From Planctomycetales bacterium (GTDB lineage Bacteria; Planctomycetota; SZUA-567), in contig BNUQ01000012.1 in the NCBI GenBank assembly GCA_025997475.1, positions 1-43,207 of the forward strand: a stretch of 43,207 nt of DNA. Reading direction: 5' to 3'. The notes under the pieces are model-generated. The model made no database searches. It was not told the origin of the DNA and saw only the letters and a program-made list of their open reading frames with translations. The translations under genes were made by a program, and so were the position numbers. Positions 16,269-24,364 of this stretch are shown piece after piece. Within the stretch, counting starts at the first letter, position 1; each line of letters opens with the position of its first letter.

Positions 16269-17855
16269 TTACCGGTTGCTCTCCAACACGCAGACCGACC
16301 GCAGGTCGGCGGTGGCGCAGAAAATATAGTCGTTGCCTAAATCGCTGTCGCCGCTCACGGCGTTGCCGTAACTCTTTTCCGCGAATTGCGCGAAGTTATC
16401 GACCGGCAGGCGCCACGCGATTTCCGCCGGCAAATTCCGTTGCAACAACCGGTCGAGGCGCTCCGCCTCCAAAACCTTCCGCAACGCCGCCGCCGCGGTA
16501 ACGCCTTCGGCGCTCGCCGTTTGCGCTACTCTTTCTTCCCGCCCCGCGAGACGTTCCGCCTCTTCTATCGACACTTTTTCTTTCGCGGCGATTTGTTGCG
16601 CCGTTTTCGCGAGCGCCTGCTCATAGGTCGCGCCGCTCTGCATCGTTTGCCAGACCGTTTCCGGCAACGGCGCCGCCGCCGAAACCCGCAACGCACTCAA
16701 ATAGCCGTCGCTGTCCAACGTTACCGCCAAGACGCGCCGGTTGATTTTCGCGCTTTTTTCCTGCGTTACGCCGACGACGAATTGCCCGCGCTCGTGTTGC
16801 CACGCCGCTTTGCCGTCGCGCTCGTGCACGGCGACTAAACCGCCGCCGACTTTTTGCACTAACCACGACCGCCCCAATTCCGCGTCGCGCACGATTTGCG
16901 GACCCCGCCGCAAGGCGTCGCCGGCAACGTATTTCCAATTTAATTCGCCGGTCGGTTTCAGCGCATACAACGTTTGGTCTTCCGAGGCGAACAAGATATT
17001 TTTGCCGCTTACCACCGGCGCGGCGACGTTGCCGCGTTGCGTGTGATACGTCCATACTTTATTTTGGTCGAGACCCGCTTCCGGGTCTTTGCCGAAATCA
17101 ATGCCGTAAAATTCTTTGTTCGACGCCTCGGCGTAAATCGTGTTCGTCGGCGCGTCATAGACCGCCTCGCTCGCCGCGACGCCGTTCAGCGGACATTTCC
17201 ACAACGTGCGGACGCGGTCGAGTTGCACGGCGAACCGCCGCGCGCGCGGCGTGGTCGTTTTCGGCGCCCAATCCTCCTGCCGGACTTCGACGCAATACAA
17301 CTGACGGTCGAACGACGGAATAAAAATGTAAGGATGGTCGGCGTTCTGTTCGTTCACCGTCGGACCCGCCGCGGGCGCGAACGGCAATTCGACATTCCAC
17401 AGCACGCCGCCGCTGACCGGCTCCAAAGCGACCAAACGGTTGCCGAGCAGGAAATAAATATTTTTTTCGCCGATGCAAATTTTGCCGGAAATCGGGCGCG
17501 GCATCGTTACCCACCATTGACAAAAACCGGTGTCGGCGTTGACGGCGAGCAAATCGTTGCGGTCGGTTTCCACCAGCACATACGGCAATTTTCTTTCGGC
17601 GGCGGCGACGGTGAGCCGTTTGACTTTGCCGTCGAGAAGCGGAAGCGACCAGCGCACGCGCAACGGCGCGGTCGGCGCGAGCAACCGTTGCGTCGCCACC
17701 GTCGGCGTCAGCGCGGCGGGGTTTTGCGCCGCCAAATCGTGGGAAGCCGCGAAGGTCTTTTCATCGTCCAACGCCGCGGCTTCGTCCGCCGTTACCGTCA
17801 ACGGAAAACTCAACGTCGCCGCCAACAAACCGTTAAACCACCATTGTGTCCGCAT
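16269..17855 (-). CDS. Secreted PQQ-like beta-propeller protein
   Basis: A 528-residue protein with an N-terminal signal (MRTQWWFNGLLAATLSFPLTVTADE). Repeated blade motifs typical of PQQ-binding-like propellers are visible: LLAVNADTGFCQWWV, RLVALEPVSGGVLWNV, LYALKPTGELNWKYV and LVAVHERDGKAAWQHE. A helical region at about 410-470 (AAKEKVSIEEAERLAGREER) follows the propeller. No dehydrogenase active site is evident, so a periplasmic scaffold or BamB-like role is more likely than PQQ catalysis. Ribosome site AAGGTG before ATG 17855. The gene is divergent from the one at 18055, with a heptad element between them. Confidence 0.75.
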   Translation of the reverse strand: MRTQWWFNGLLAATLSFPLTVTADEAAALDDEKTFAASHDLAAQNPAALTPTVATQRLLAPTAPLRVRWSLPLLDGKVKRLTVAAAERKLPYVLVETDRNDLLAVNADTGFCQWWVTMPRPISGKICIGEKNIYFLLGNRLVALEPVSGGVLWNVELPFAPAAGPTVNEQNADHPYIFIPSFDRQLYCVEVRQEDWAPKTTTPRARRFAVQLDRVRTLWKCPLNGVAASEAVYDAPTNTIYAEASNKEFYGIDFGKDPEAGLDQNKVWTYHTQRGNVAAPVVSGKNILFASEDQTLYALKPTGELNWKYVAGDALRRGPQIVRDAELGRSWLVQKVGGGLVAVHERDGKAAWQHERGQFVVGVTQEKSAKINRRVLAVTLDSDGYLSALRVSAAAPLPETVWQTMQSGATYEQALAKTAQQIAAKEKVSIEEAERLAGREERVAQTASAEGVTAAAALRKVLEAERLDRLLQRNLPAEIAWRLPVDNFAQFAEKSYGNAVSGDSDLGNDYIFCATADLRSVCVLESNR

Positions 17856-17872
17856 TGTCGCACCTTGGGGAA

Positions 17873-18045
17873 AAAGTTGAGAGTTGAAAGTTGAGAGTTA
17901 AAAGTTAAAAGTTGAAAGTTAAAAGTTGAGAAAGAGTCGAGGTCGGGGAATAGGGATAGGGCGGGCAATTTCGACTTTAATCCCTAACCGCTCGCCCCTA
18001 ATCCTTTTCTCAACTTTTAACTTTTAACTTTCAACTCTCAACTTT
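17873..18045. repeat. Heptad-repeat hairpin element, GTTGAAA/GTTAAAA type
   Basis: Left arm units GTTGAGA, GTTGAAA and GTTAAAA; right arm TTTTCTCAACTTTTAACTTT... as reverse complement. Inside, AATAGGGATAGGG and CCCTAA/CCCCTAATCC give an imperfect stem like the one at 11235. It lies between divergent genes, so its role here cannot be termination of those two genes. Confidence 0.75.
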
Positions 18046-18054
18046 CGAGGGAAT

Positions 18055-18867
18055 ATGCGCCTACGTTTCTTGCCGCTTTGTTTGCTCGTGATTTGCGCCG
18101 CCGCCAATCCGCCGTTGCCCACGCCGGCGCAACAACTGATGAGCCGCTACGGTTCGTGTCCGAAAGGCGTCATCATCGAGGGCGCGGCGGTCGGCATCGA
18201 CGACGTGCGGAGCATTCAATACATTATCGACCAAAATCTTTTTATCCTGAACCGCGACACGCCGGAGGAAATGAGTTACGTGGCGCCGGTGAGCCGCGAC
18301 CATCTCTATCAATTGGCGATGGCGCTCGCGCGCGACGACCGCATCGGCGTGTCGCTCGGCGCGGCGAAAAGCGAAATCGTCTATGGCGGGCTGAATCCCA
18401 AAAATCAAGTCGTAAAGGATTTGCTCGCCGCCGACCGCTTGTTGACGGCGGTGGTGTTGGGCGAAGTCGCCGATTATCCGCACGTCGCCTTGCCGTTCGC
18501 GCCGCGCGCCGCCCGCCCGCGCCGCTATCCGGCGGTGTGCGTGCATAAATTTTTCGATTACCGTTTCGGCAAATATCGTCGGCAGTATTACCTCGCGTCG
18601 GTGAAAATGGCGAACGAGATTTTTCCGCTGGCGGCGAATCCGGCGCTCGACGGCGGCGTGTTGGCGAACCCGCTGACCAGCGAGCCGTTGGAGCCGACCG
18701 ACCGCGAGAATTGTTTGGACGTGCATCGTTTCAGCCGCGAAATGATGGCAATTCCCGCCGTGCAAAAAGCGGTGGCGATTGGCGAAGCCGCCGCGTTTTT
18801 GCGCTACTTGCGCGACCACAACGACACGGATTTAGTTTCGCTGGGGCGGCATATTATGCGGAAATAG
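18055..18867 (+). CDS. Secreted hypothetical protein
   Basis: A 270-residue protein with a signal peptide (MRLRFLPLCLLVICAAANPPL) and ATG 18055 after CGAGGGAAT. The mature part starts with a conserved-looking stretch (QQLMSRYGSCPKGVIIEGAAVGID) and has a few cysteines (SCPK, VCVHKF, ENCLDVH), which could form disulfides in the periplasm. No known domain is recognised. It is followed after 47 bp by a DJ-1 family gene with its own strong ribosome site, so the two may be cotranscribed. Confidence 0.6.
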   Translation: MRLRFLPLCLLVICAAANPPLPTPAQQLMSRYGSCPKGVIIEGAAVGIDDVRSIQYIIDQNLFILNRDTPEEMSYVAPVSRDHLYQLAMALARDDRIGVSLGAAKSEIVYGGLNPKNQVVKDLLAADRLLTAVVLGEVADYPHVALPFAPRAARPRRYPAVCVHKFFDYRFGKYRRQYYLASVKMANEIFPLAANPALDGGVLANPLTSEPLEPTDRENCLDVHRFSREMMAIPAVQKAVAIGEAAAFLRYLRDHNDTDLVSLGRHIMRK

Positions 18868-18914
18868 CGGGCAATTTTCATTGAGCGGATTTCAATCGGA
18901 AAAGGAGAATAACC

Positions 18915-19460
18915 ATGGCGACGGCATTGATTATTTTGGCGGAAGGGTTTGAGGAAATTGAGGCGCTGGCGCCGACGGATATTTTGCGGCGCGGCGGCGT
19001 TACCGTAACTTTGGCGGGGTTGACGGCGGCGCGCGTAACCGGCGCGCACGGCATCACCGTCCTTGCCGACGCCGTCCTGAACGCCGGCGCGGCGGCGGAC
19101 GCGCTGATTTTGCCGGGCGGAATGCCCGGCTCGCTCGCGCTCGGCAATTCGCCGGTGGTCGAAGAATTGGCGCGGCGGCAAATCGAGCGCGGCGGCATTG
19201 TGGCGGCGATTTGCGCCGCGCCGGTGAAAACGTTGGGGCACTGGGGTTTGCTCGCCCGTAAACGCGCCACCTGCTTCCCCGGGTGTGAAACGGAATTTCC
19301 GCCGGACGTGGCGTTCGCGACCGACGACGTGGTCGTGGACGGAAAAATTATTACGAGTCGCGGACCGGGCACGGCAATGGCGTTCGGCTTCCAAATTTTG
19401 GCGGCGCTCGCCGACTCCGCGACCGCCGATGAATTGCGGAAAAATATGGCGTGCGGTTAG
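18915..19460 (+). CDS. DJ-1/PfpI (YajL-like) family protein
   Basis: A 181-residue class I glutamine-amidotransferase-like protein. The nucleophile cysteine sits in AAICAAPV (C100) and the conserved glutamate in GFEEIEA (E16), as in DJ-1/YajL. PGGMPGS (about 58-64) is also typical. Proteins of this family act as covalent chaperones or deglycases against carbonyl stress; the precise role is uncertain. Strong ribosome site AAAGGAGAATAACC before ATG 18915. It ends before a purine-rich 7-bp-phased tract (GGGAAAA/GAGAAAA) at 19463-19495. Confidence 0.88.
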   Translation: MATALIILAEGFEEIEALAPTDILRRGGVTVTLAGLTAARVTGAHGITVLADAVLNAGAAADALILPGGMPGSLALGNSPVVEELARRQIERGGIVAAICAAPVKTLGHWGLLARKRATCFPGCETEFPPDVAFATDDVVVDGKIITSRGPGTAMAFGFQILAALADSATADELRKNMACG

Positions 19461-19794
19461 AAAGGGGAAAAGAGAAAAGGGAAAAGGGGAGAGAATTTTA
19501 AGAGTTTAGCGGTCTCTATTCAATTGCCACGCGCTTTAGCGCGTGGTTGGCAGGCAAAAAAAAGAAACGGGCTTTAGCCCAAAATAAAAATATGATTTAA
19601 TTCCATCGGCTTTAGCCCAATAATTGTTTGGGCTAAAGCCCATTGTTTAGAGGGACGCCGACCACGCCTTAAAAGGCGTGGCAATTGAATACCGCTTTTT
19701 TCGATTCGCGCCGGATAGCGAGGGATGAAGTCGATGTTTCCGCCCCTATTTTTATGAAATGCTCTATTCAATTGCCACGCGCTTTAGCGCGTGG
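19461..19794. repeat. Purine heptads and a cluster of CTTTAG/CTAAAG palindromes
   Basis: A 7-bp-phased purine tract (19463-19495) is followed by palindromes CCACGCGCTTTAGCGCGTGG (19527-19546), GGGCTTTAGCCC (19569-19580), GGGCTAAAGCCC (19630-19641) and CCACGCC-TTAAAA-GGCGTGG (19662-19681). A second copy of CTCTATTCAATTGCCACGCG with the same palindrome lies at 19762-19794. That last copy overlaps the end of the minus-strand gene at 19784 and supplies its final Thr-Arg codons and TAA. No coding sequence is seen in the 320-bp spacer. Confidence 0.8.
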
Positions 19795-20500
19795 TCGGCG
19801 CGGAATTGAGAATGACGCCCATAAAGCCGGCGGCGGTGTCGGCGAATTTGCGGACGGCGAGGGCGTCCGGCTGGTGGTTGGCGACGAGCGCCGTCGCGGA
19901 CACGCGCGACGACAGCCACGGTAACAGCGGATTAAAACCGACCGGCGACACGTCAAAAAAGAGCCGGTCGAAAGTCGCCGTCAGCCGCTTCCAGACATCG
20001 CCGCAACCGTCGAGGTTTGACCTACTCGCGGCGGCGCGCAAATGAAAAATTTTCGCCTGCGGCGCGAAAGCGATAAAACGTTCGAGCGTTTGCGCGTCGG
20101 TGAAAATTTCACCCCGTTGGTCGGCGTCGGGGTCGTCGTCGCCGCCGGTGAAAAATTCGACGAGTAAAATCCGCTCGGCGGCGTCGCTATTCCACGTCCG
20201 CGCCAAATTCGCCGTCGTGAACGTCGTCCCCTGCCCCGGCTCCAACGCCGTGAACAGCATTGGTCCGGCGTTAAACCGCCGGATTTCCGCGGCGATTTTT
20301 TGATAAACGGCGCTCATCGCCGGCGTGAGCGCGGTCGCCAATTCGCGGCGGCGGCAAACCGACAAATCGCATTCCACCGGCGGCGGCGCCGGTTCGCGAC
20401 GCCGCAACGCCGCGAAGGCGGCGGCGGGACGTTTTGCCCCCAACCACTCCGCGCCCTGCGGAATTAAAGCGGAAAACGCCTCGTCGATGATGGTTGGCAT
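19784..20500 (-). CDS. Degenerate BY-kinase/CpsD-like P-loop protein
   Basis: A 238-residue protein resembling the cytoplasmic tyrosine-kinase (CpsD/Wzc C-terminal) family that partners Wzz-like proteins in exopolysaccharide export. The core pattern is kept (MLFTALEPGQGTTFTTANLA, ILLVEFF, FDRLFFDVSPVGFN), but the P-loop lysine is replaced (GQGTT around residue 92), the Walker A' aspartate is Glu (LLVEF) and no tyrosine-rich tail is visible. It is therefore probably not an active kinase and may act as a docking partner. It lies downstream of the Wzz-like gene on the same strand, separated by a repeat cluster. The stop lies in a palindromic repeat. Confidence 0.65.
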   Translation of the reverse strand: MPTIIDEAFSALIPQGAEWLGAKRPAAAFAALRRREPAPPPVECDLSVCRRRELATALTPAMSAVYQKIAAEIRRFNAGPMLFTALEPGQGTTFTTANLARTWNSDAAERILLVEFFTGGDDDPDADQRGEIFTDAQTLERFIAFAPQAKIFHLRAAASRSNLDGCGDVWKRLTATFDRLFFDVSPVGFNPLLPWLSSRVSATALVANHQPDALAVRKFADTAAGFMGVILNSAPTTR

Positions 20501-20759
20501 TGGTTTTTAGAGTTTGGATATTCGGCGGCGATTTATCGCCGTCGATTGAGGTGCGCCGTAGGCGCTACGAAATTCAATAGCCCGCCGTTTTAACGGCGGG
20601 TCAATAATCGATAAAATAACCGGTTTTAGTCGAATAAAAGATTTGGGCTAAAGCCCGTTATTTTTCTTAGCCGCCGACCCCACGCTAAAGCGTGGGGCAA
20701 TTAACTGCCAATCTCTGACCGAATAAACATCGCAACTCTAAACTTTCAACTCTAAATCA
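20501..20759. repeat. Heptad arms enclosing CTAAAG and other palindromes
   Basis: A short left arm (TTTTTAGAGTTTGGATA, 20504-20520) and right arm CAACTCTAAACTTTCAACTCT (about 20732-20752) flank palindromes GGCGGCGATTTATCGCCGTC, GCGCCGTAGGCGC, CCCGCCGTTTTAACGGCGGG, GGGCTAAAGCCC and CCCACGCTAAAGCGTGGG. The right arm merges into the stop of the Wzz-like gene (GTTTGA). No gene is seen in the spacer. Confidence 0.75.
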
Positions 20760-22184
20760 AACCGCAAATTTCGGAATCATCCCCAACACCGGATACTGCG
20801 GCGGCGGCGTTGCGGGGTCGTCGCAGGCGAGTTCCGTTTGCCGCCGTCCGGTCAACAACAACCCGCCGATGACGGCGCTGACGCCGACGATTAACGCTCC
20901 GCCGAGCCACCAATTCGCCGGACGCGCCAAACGCGGCGCGGTCGGCGCGTCGTAAATCGCAAACGGCGCGGCGGGCGCGGCGATTATTTTTTGTTGCCAC
21001 TCGTCGCGCTTGGCGGTCAGTTCCGCCGCTCTTTTCGCGGCTAAACCGGCGACGGTTTCCGCGTCGGCTTTTTGCAAATCGGCAAGCGCCGCCGCCGCGT
21101 TTTTCTGCGCGGCGTTTTCGGCAATCGTCGCCTCTTGCAACGCGGCGCGCGCGCCGGTCAGTTCGCGTTGCCAAACGATAAGTTGCGGATTACTGCGCGT
21201 TTCGACCTCTTCAATTTCCTGCGGCGAGCGCGTCAGCGCGTTGATTTGCGCGGTCAGGTCGTCGATTTCCGCCGCCAATTTCTGGGCGACCGGATGGAGC
21301 GGCGTGGCGCGGAGCAACAAGCGCATCCGCTCGGTTTCGACTAGCGCCCGCCGGTCGCGCAAACGTTGCAACTCCGGCGAGTCGTCGTAGCGTTCCACGC
21401 GCGTTACCCGTTGCGTGAGCGTCTGATTTTGCGGCGCGGCAATCCACTGCGACAGTTCGGCGACCTGCCCGCGCTGTTGGTCGGTCGCGACGCACGCGCC
21501 CTGCCACGTCGCCCACGCCTTGCCGAGCGCGGCGAGATACGGTTGCAACACCGGATAATCGCGCCACGCATTTTGCCAGCCCGCCGTCGGCGCCGCGCCG
21601 CGCCGGTGCAAATTGGCGGCGAGCATTTGCCCGATGACGGCGACTTGCGCCGTGTGCGCGTCGTCAACCGGCGCGGTCAGCGCGGCATTGATTTGCGCGA
21701 CGGCGCGGTCGCGGTCGGCGCGTTGTTTTTCAACTTCCTCGTCCGCGACTTTTTGCCATTCGGCGTTGAGCGCCGCCGCGAGCGCGGACAAAATTTCCCG
21801 TTGCCCCGCCGTTTCGTCGGTCGGATAGCGCAAAGTAACGAGCCACTGCCGCGCCGTTTCGTCGCGTTGCAAATTGGCGCGAATGAAATCCAAGTCCGGC
21901 AACGGCGGCGTTTCCCGCCACCAACTCTTTGTCGGCGTCGGCGCTTGTGCCGCCGCCCGCGCAATCGCGGCGCGCAAATCTTCGGACTGCCAACTCCGCG
22001 CCCATAATTTTTCGGTCGCCGCCGCGCCGTCCGGCGCGAGCGACAGGCGCAACGACGCCTCGTATTCCGGCGTTTGTCCGGTAGTCCAGAAATACGCCGC
22101 GCCGCCGCCGAGCGCCAGCACTAACCCCGCCGCCAAGCGGCAAGACCAAGAAACGCCGGAGCGATGTTTGTAGGAAAAGTTCAT
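20757..22184 (-). CDS. Wzz/GumC-like polysaccharide chain-length (co-polymerase) protein
   Basis: A 475-residue inner-membrane protein. ATG 22184 is chosen; an in-frame extension upstream would translate the heptad repeat. TM1 is at about 15-33 (RLAAGLVLALGGGAAYFW) and TM2 at about 430-450 (WWLGGALIVGVSAVIGGLLL), preceded by a proline-rich APTAPRLARPA. The long periplasmic part has coiled-coil-prone stretches (AALQEATIAENAAQKNAA). The tail ...PPPQYPVLGMIPKF matches the PxLGxIP end of polysaccharide co-polymerases. It probably acts with the degenerate kinase-like protein encoded downstream (19784-20500). No Shine-Dalgarno is evident at this start. No other polysaccharide genes are in the window apart from a possible glycosyltransferase at 29296. 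Confidence 0.75.
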   Translation of the reverse strand: MNFSYKHRSGVSWSCRLAAGLVLALGGGAAYFWTTGQTPEYEASLRLSLAPDGAAATEKLWARSWQSEDLRAAIARAAAQAPTPTKSWWRETPPLPDLDFIRANLQRDETARQWLVTLRYPTDETAGQREILSALAAALNAEWQKVADEEVEKQRADRDRAVAQINAALTAPVDDAHTAQVAVIGQMLAANLHRRGAAPTAGWQNAWRDYPVLQPYLAALGKAWATWQGACVATDQQRGQVAELSQWIAAPQNQTLTQRVTRVERYDDSPELQRLRDRRALVETERMRLLLRATPLHPVAQKLAAEIDDLTAQINALTRSPQEIEEVETRSNPQLIVWQRELTGARAALQEATIAENAAQKNAAAALADLQKADAETVAGLAAKRAAELTAKRDEWQQKIIAAPAAPFAIYDAPTAPRLARPANWWLGGALIVGVSAVIGGLLLTGRRQTELACDDPATPPPQYPVLGMIPKFAV

Positions 22185-22189
22185 TGGCA

Positions 22190-22322
22190 AAGTTAAGAGT
22201 TGAAAGTTTAGAGTTGAGCAAGAGTTTAGAGTTGAGAGTTTAGAGTTGAGCCGTGGTTGCGCTTCGCGCGTCTTTAGAAAATAAAAACTCCACACTCTCA
22301 ACTCTAAACTCTGAACTCTATG
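22190..22322. repeat. Heptad-repeat hairpin element, GTTTAGA/GTTGAGA type
   Basis: The left arm AGTTAAGAGTTGAAAGTTTA... contains an internal GAGCAAGAGTTTAGAG restart, as if two arms were joined. The core is GTTGCGCTTCGCGCGTC ... AAAAACTCCACAC. The right arm is TCTCAACTCTAAACTCTGAAC. It separates two minus-strand genes. Confidence 0.8.
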
Positions 22323-22330
22323 CCGAAGTT

Positions 22331-22894
22331 TTAAGCGATAAAAATTTCGTCAACTTTCTGGTCGTGCCCGTCGGCGGGCAGGGCGGAAAAAATCTGGTTT
22401 TGATACGCCAACGCGAGGCGTCGCGCCTTTGTCCGGGGTAGAAAACGGTCGTAATAGCCGCCGCCGCGTCCGAGACGAACGCCCGTCGGCGTGAAGGCGC
22501 GACCGGGGACAATCACCACATCAAGCGCGGACGGCGCGAGCGACGGGCAAACCGGTTTTGGTTCGACTAACGCGAATTTGCCGACAGTTTGTAAATCAGA
22601 CCGGCAATCCGTAATTTCCCGCGCCGACATTTCGCCGCCGTCCGCCGTTACCGGCAGTCCAAGCCGATAGCCCGCCGCTAAAATTTTTTCCAACAGCGGA
22701 AAAATATCCGGCTCGTCCGGCAACGGCACGAACGCCATAACGAGCGCCGGCGGTTGCCAATGGCGAAATAAAAAATCGGTCGCCAGCGTTATTAACTCGC
22801 GGTCGGCGGCGGCGCGCGCCGCCGCCGACCACCGGGCAAGGCGCTGTTGCACGGTTTGCCGGATTGACGCTTTGGCGTCCAAAATTGCGTTCAT
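22331..22894 (-). CDS. 5-formyltetrahydrofolate cyclo-ligase
   Basis: A 187-residue enzyme of folate metabolism that converts 5-formyl-THF to 5,10-methenyl-THF with ATP. Visible motifs: an N-terminal basic helix (LDAKASIRQTVQQRL) for ATP phosphate binding, VPLPDEPDI, and the signature VRLGRGGGYYDRFL (about 141-154). Length typical for the MTHFS/YgfA family. ATG 22894 is preferred to an adjacent TTG at 22897. Not linked to other folate genes here. Confidence 0.88.
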   Translation of the reverse strand: MNAILDAKASIRQTVQQRLARWSAAARAAADRELITLATDFLFRHWQPPALVMAFVPLPDEPDIFPLLEKILAAGYRLGLPVTADGGEMSAREITDCRSDLQTVGKFALVEPKPVCPSLAPSALDVVIVPGRAFTPTGVRLGRGGGYYDRFLPRTKARRLALAYQNQIFSALPADGHDQKVDEIFIA

Positions 22895-22911
22895 CAACCA
22901 TGCCGAATAAG

Positions 22912-23003
22912 TGAATTACAAATTAAAAATTGAGAAGTAATTATCAAATGGCGCAAGGCAAGTTTGAAAATCAAATTTCAAAATTCTTAATTTTTAATTA
23001 TTT
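22912..23003. repeat. Degenerate heptad element, ATTACAA/ATTAAAA type
   Basis: Left GAATTACAAATTAAAAATTGAG and right TCTTAATTTTTAATTATTTT are imperfect reverse complements. The interior (TTGAAAATCAAATTTCAAAA) is AT-rich without the usual core. The right edge touches the TGA stop of the gene ending at 23004. Confidence 0.55.
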
Positions 23004-23927
23004 TCACGCCGCGTCCGAAACGGCGGAGGCGAGGGCGGCGGTCATTTCGGCGCGGTGCGGGCGGATAATCACCAACAACGCTTCGCGGGCGTTGATTAGT
23101 TGGCAATAATGAAACTCAAAAATCGCCTCGCGCAACTGCCCGTCGTAATCGATTTTACCGAAAGAATTTTTGCGGAGCGCGGCGCGTTTCAGCAATTTTA
23201 TCGCCCAGTTGCGCCCGACTTCGCCGAGCGAAATTTCGAGGTCGCGCAACGACATTCCGGGCGTGATTTCTTTTGCCCAGACGGGCAACTGCGGCAGGCG
23301 CGCCATTTCGCAAACCGAGTGTCCCATTTCCCACGCGCTTTCCGGTTTGGCGCGGCGCGAATGGGTCATCAATTCGTCCCACAGCGCCAGTTCTTCGTTG
23401 ACGCCGGCGGGCGACGCGCCGGTGATAAAAACGCGCACATACGGCGTCAAATGAAAGTCGGCGCCCTCGACCAACCAGTCGCCGCAATAAAGCCAGCGGC
23501 GGAAATAGCGCGACCATTCGCGGGGCGAGCGGTTGGCGGGCAAGTGCAACGCCAAGCCGCGGCGCGCGTTGATTTTCAGACCGCTGAGCAGTTCGATGAT
23601 GAAATTGCCGGTTTGGTGCGCGACCGCCGCCGCGCTTAACAGCGCCGGCACGCCCACGCACAAATAGTAAGGCAGACCGGTTAAGTTCGGCGCGAGCCCG
23701 CGCAATAACAGCGCAATCGCCGCCGTCCACAGGGCTAACGAACCGACGAACACCACCGACAACGTCGCCGGAAAAAGCCCCCGCAGGCGCGTCGCCGCGC
23801 GGTTCGCCGCGCGTAAAAGGTGCCGGATTTCGTCTTGATTGTCCGCGTCGTTTTTCAGCGCGCGCTCCCAGAGTAATTCACTGGTCGGCGCGGAGTAGGG
23901 CGCGGTGGCGTTGAGGTCGGGGCGCAC
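23004..23927 (-). CDS. Hypothetical two-TM membrane protein
   Basis: About 307 residues if it starts at GTG 23927, which has AGGAAG a few nt upstream; a TTG at 23981 would add 18 residues but lacks a ribosome site. Two hydrophobic segments are seen (TLSVVFVGSLALWTAAIALLL and LPYYLCVGVPALLSAAAVAH). The C-terminal 200 residues are soluble, with aromatic and charged motifs (PREWSRYFRRWLYCGDWLVEG, PGMSLRDLEISLGEVGRNWA). No domain recognised. It could be a membrane-anchored regulator or scaffold. Confidence 0.6.
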   Translation of the reverse strand: MRPDLNATAPYSAPTSELLWERALKNDADNQDEIRHLLRAANRAATRLRGLFPATLSVVFVGSLALWTAAIALLLRGLAPNLTGLPYYLCVGVPALLSAAAVAHQTGNFIIELLSGLKINARRGLALHLPANRSPREWSRYFRRWLYCGDWLVEGADFHLTPYVRVFITGASPAGVNEELALWDELMTHSRRAKPESAWEMGHSVCEMARLPQLPVWAKEITPGMSLRDLEISLGEVGRNWAIKLLKRAALRKNSFGKIDYDGQLREAIFEFHYCQLINAREALLVIIRPHRAEMTAALASAVSDAA

Positions 23928-24141
23928 GGGCTTCCTGTCCGTAGAAAGTTTCGGCGACAATAGACGACGCTGTATCGGCAAGCGCGGCGGCGCGACTTGA
24001 GTCGGATTGGCGGGCGGGCGGGCGGAGGATTGGAGCGGATTTTTTGCCTTTTCGTTTTTTTATGGGGAAATCACGCGCTTCGCGATTTGGCGACGGTTGA
24101 CCGGATAATTTCACTTTTTATCGTTGATAAAAGTTGACGAA

Positions 24142-24164
24142 CCGCGAACGGTCGCGGCTTTTTT
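24142..24164 (+). terminator. Hairpin plus T-run before the RM region
   Basis: CCGCGA-ACGG-TCGCGG forms a perfect 6-bp stem with a 4-nt loop, followed by CTTTTTT. No plus-strand gene lies just upstream. It may terminate read-through into the restriction-modification region or act as an attenuator for the small ORF at 24190. Confidence 0.6.
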
Positions 24165-24189
24165 AGGGAACAACACGCGGGAGAAACCG

Positions 24190-24296
24190 ATGGGTAAAAT
24201 CACGCCATCGGCGTTGGCGATGACGTTGCCGACGACGATGATTTCGACGACGAATTTGATGATGATGAAGGAGATGAGGACGAAGAGGACGAATAA
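24190..24296 (+). pseudogene. Possible small acidic protein, frame broken at an A4 run
   Basis: ATG 24190 is preceded by GCGGGAGAAACC. Read straight, it gives MGKITPSALAM... An extra A in the AAAA run at 24196-24199 would join ATG GGT AAA to a frame ending in an extremely acidic tail (D and E almost only, with FDDEFDDDEGDEDEEDE before TAA at 24294-24296), about 35 residues. The acidic frame has a TAA directly upstream and no start of its own. It may be a decayed gene, an assembly error or chance from GAT/GAC repeats. No family is recognised. Confidence 0.3.
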
Positions 24297-24316
24297 TCAC
24301 TATTTATAGCGATATT

Positions 24317-24343
24317 TTGACGTTATCCGTGGTGAAATATAAC
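24317..24343 (+). promoter_or_regulatory. Putative sigma-70 promoter of the RM operon
   Basis: TTGACG (24317-24322) and TATAAC (24338-24343) are separated by 15 bp (16 from TTTGAC), 22 bp before the restriction gene start. The spacing is slightly short, so this is a candidate only. Confidence 0.35.
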
Positions 24344-24364
24344 TCTTTTTTTTAGGCAACAAAA

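Noticed and set aside
16974..17894. Long plus-strand open frame (about 306 codons) opposite the PQQ-propeller gene
   Set aside because: Arginine-rich low-complexity translation typical of antisense frames in GC-rich DNA; the minus-strand gene has clear propeller motifs and a signal peptide.
17940..18010. Imperfect stem inside the divergent heptad element as a terminator
   Set aside because: It lies between divergent genes and the stem has several mismatches, so it is treated as part of the repeat.
24190..24296. Programmed -1 frameshift for the acidic microprotein
   Set aside because: The A4 run does not form a slippery heptamer: a -1 slip would pair the Lys tRNA with TAA. An indel or decay is more likely.
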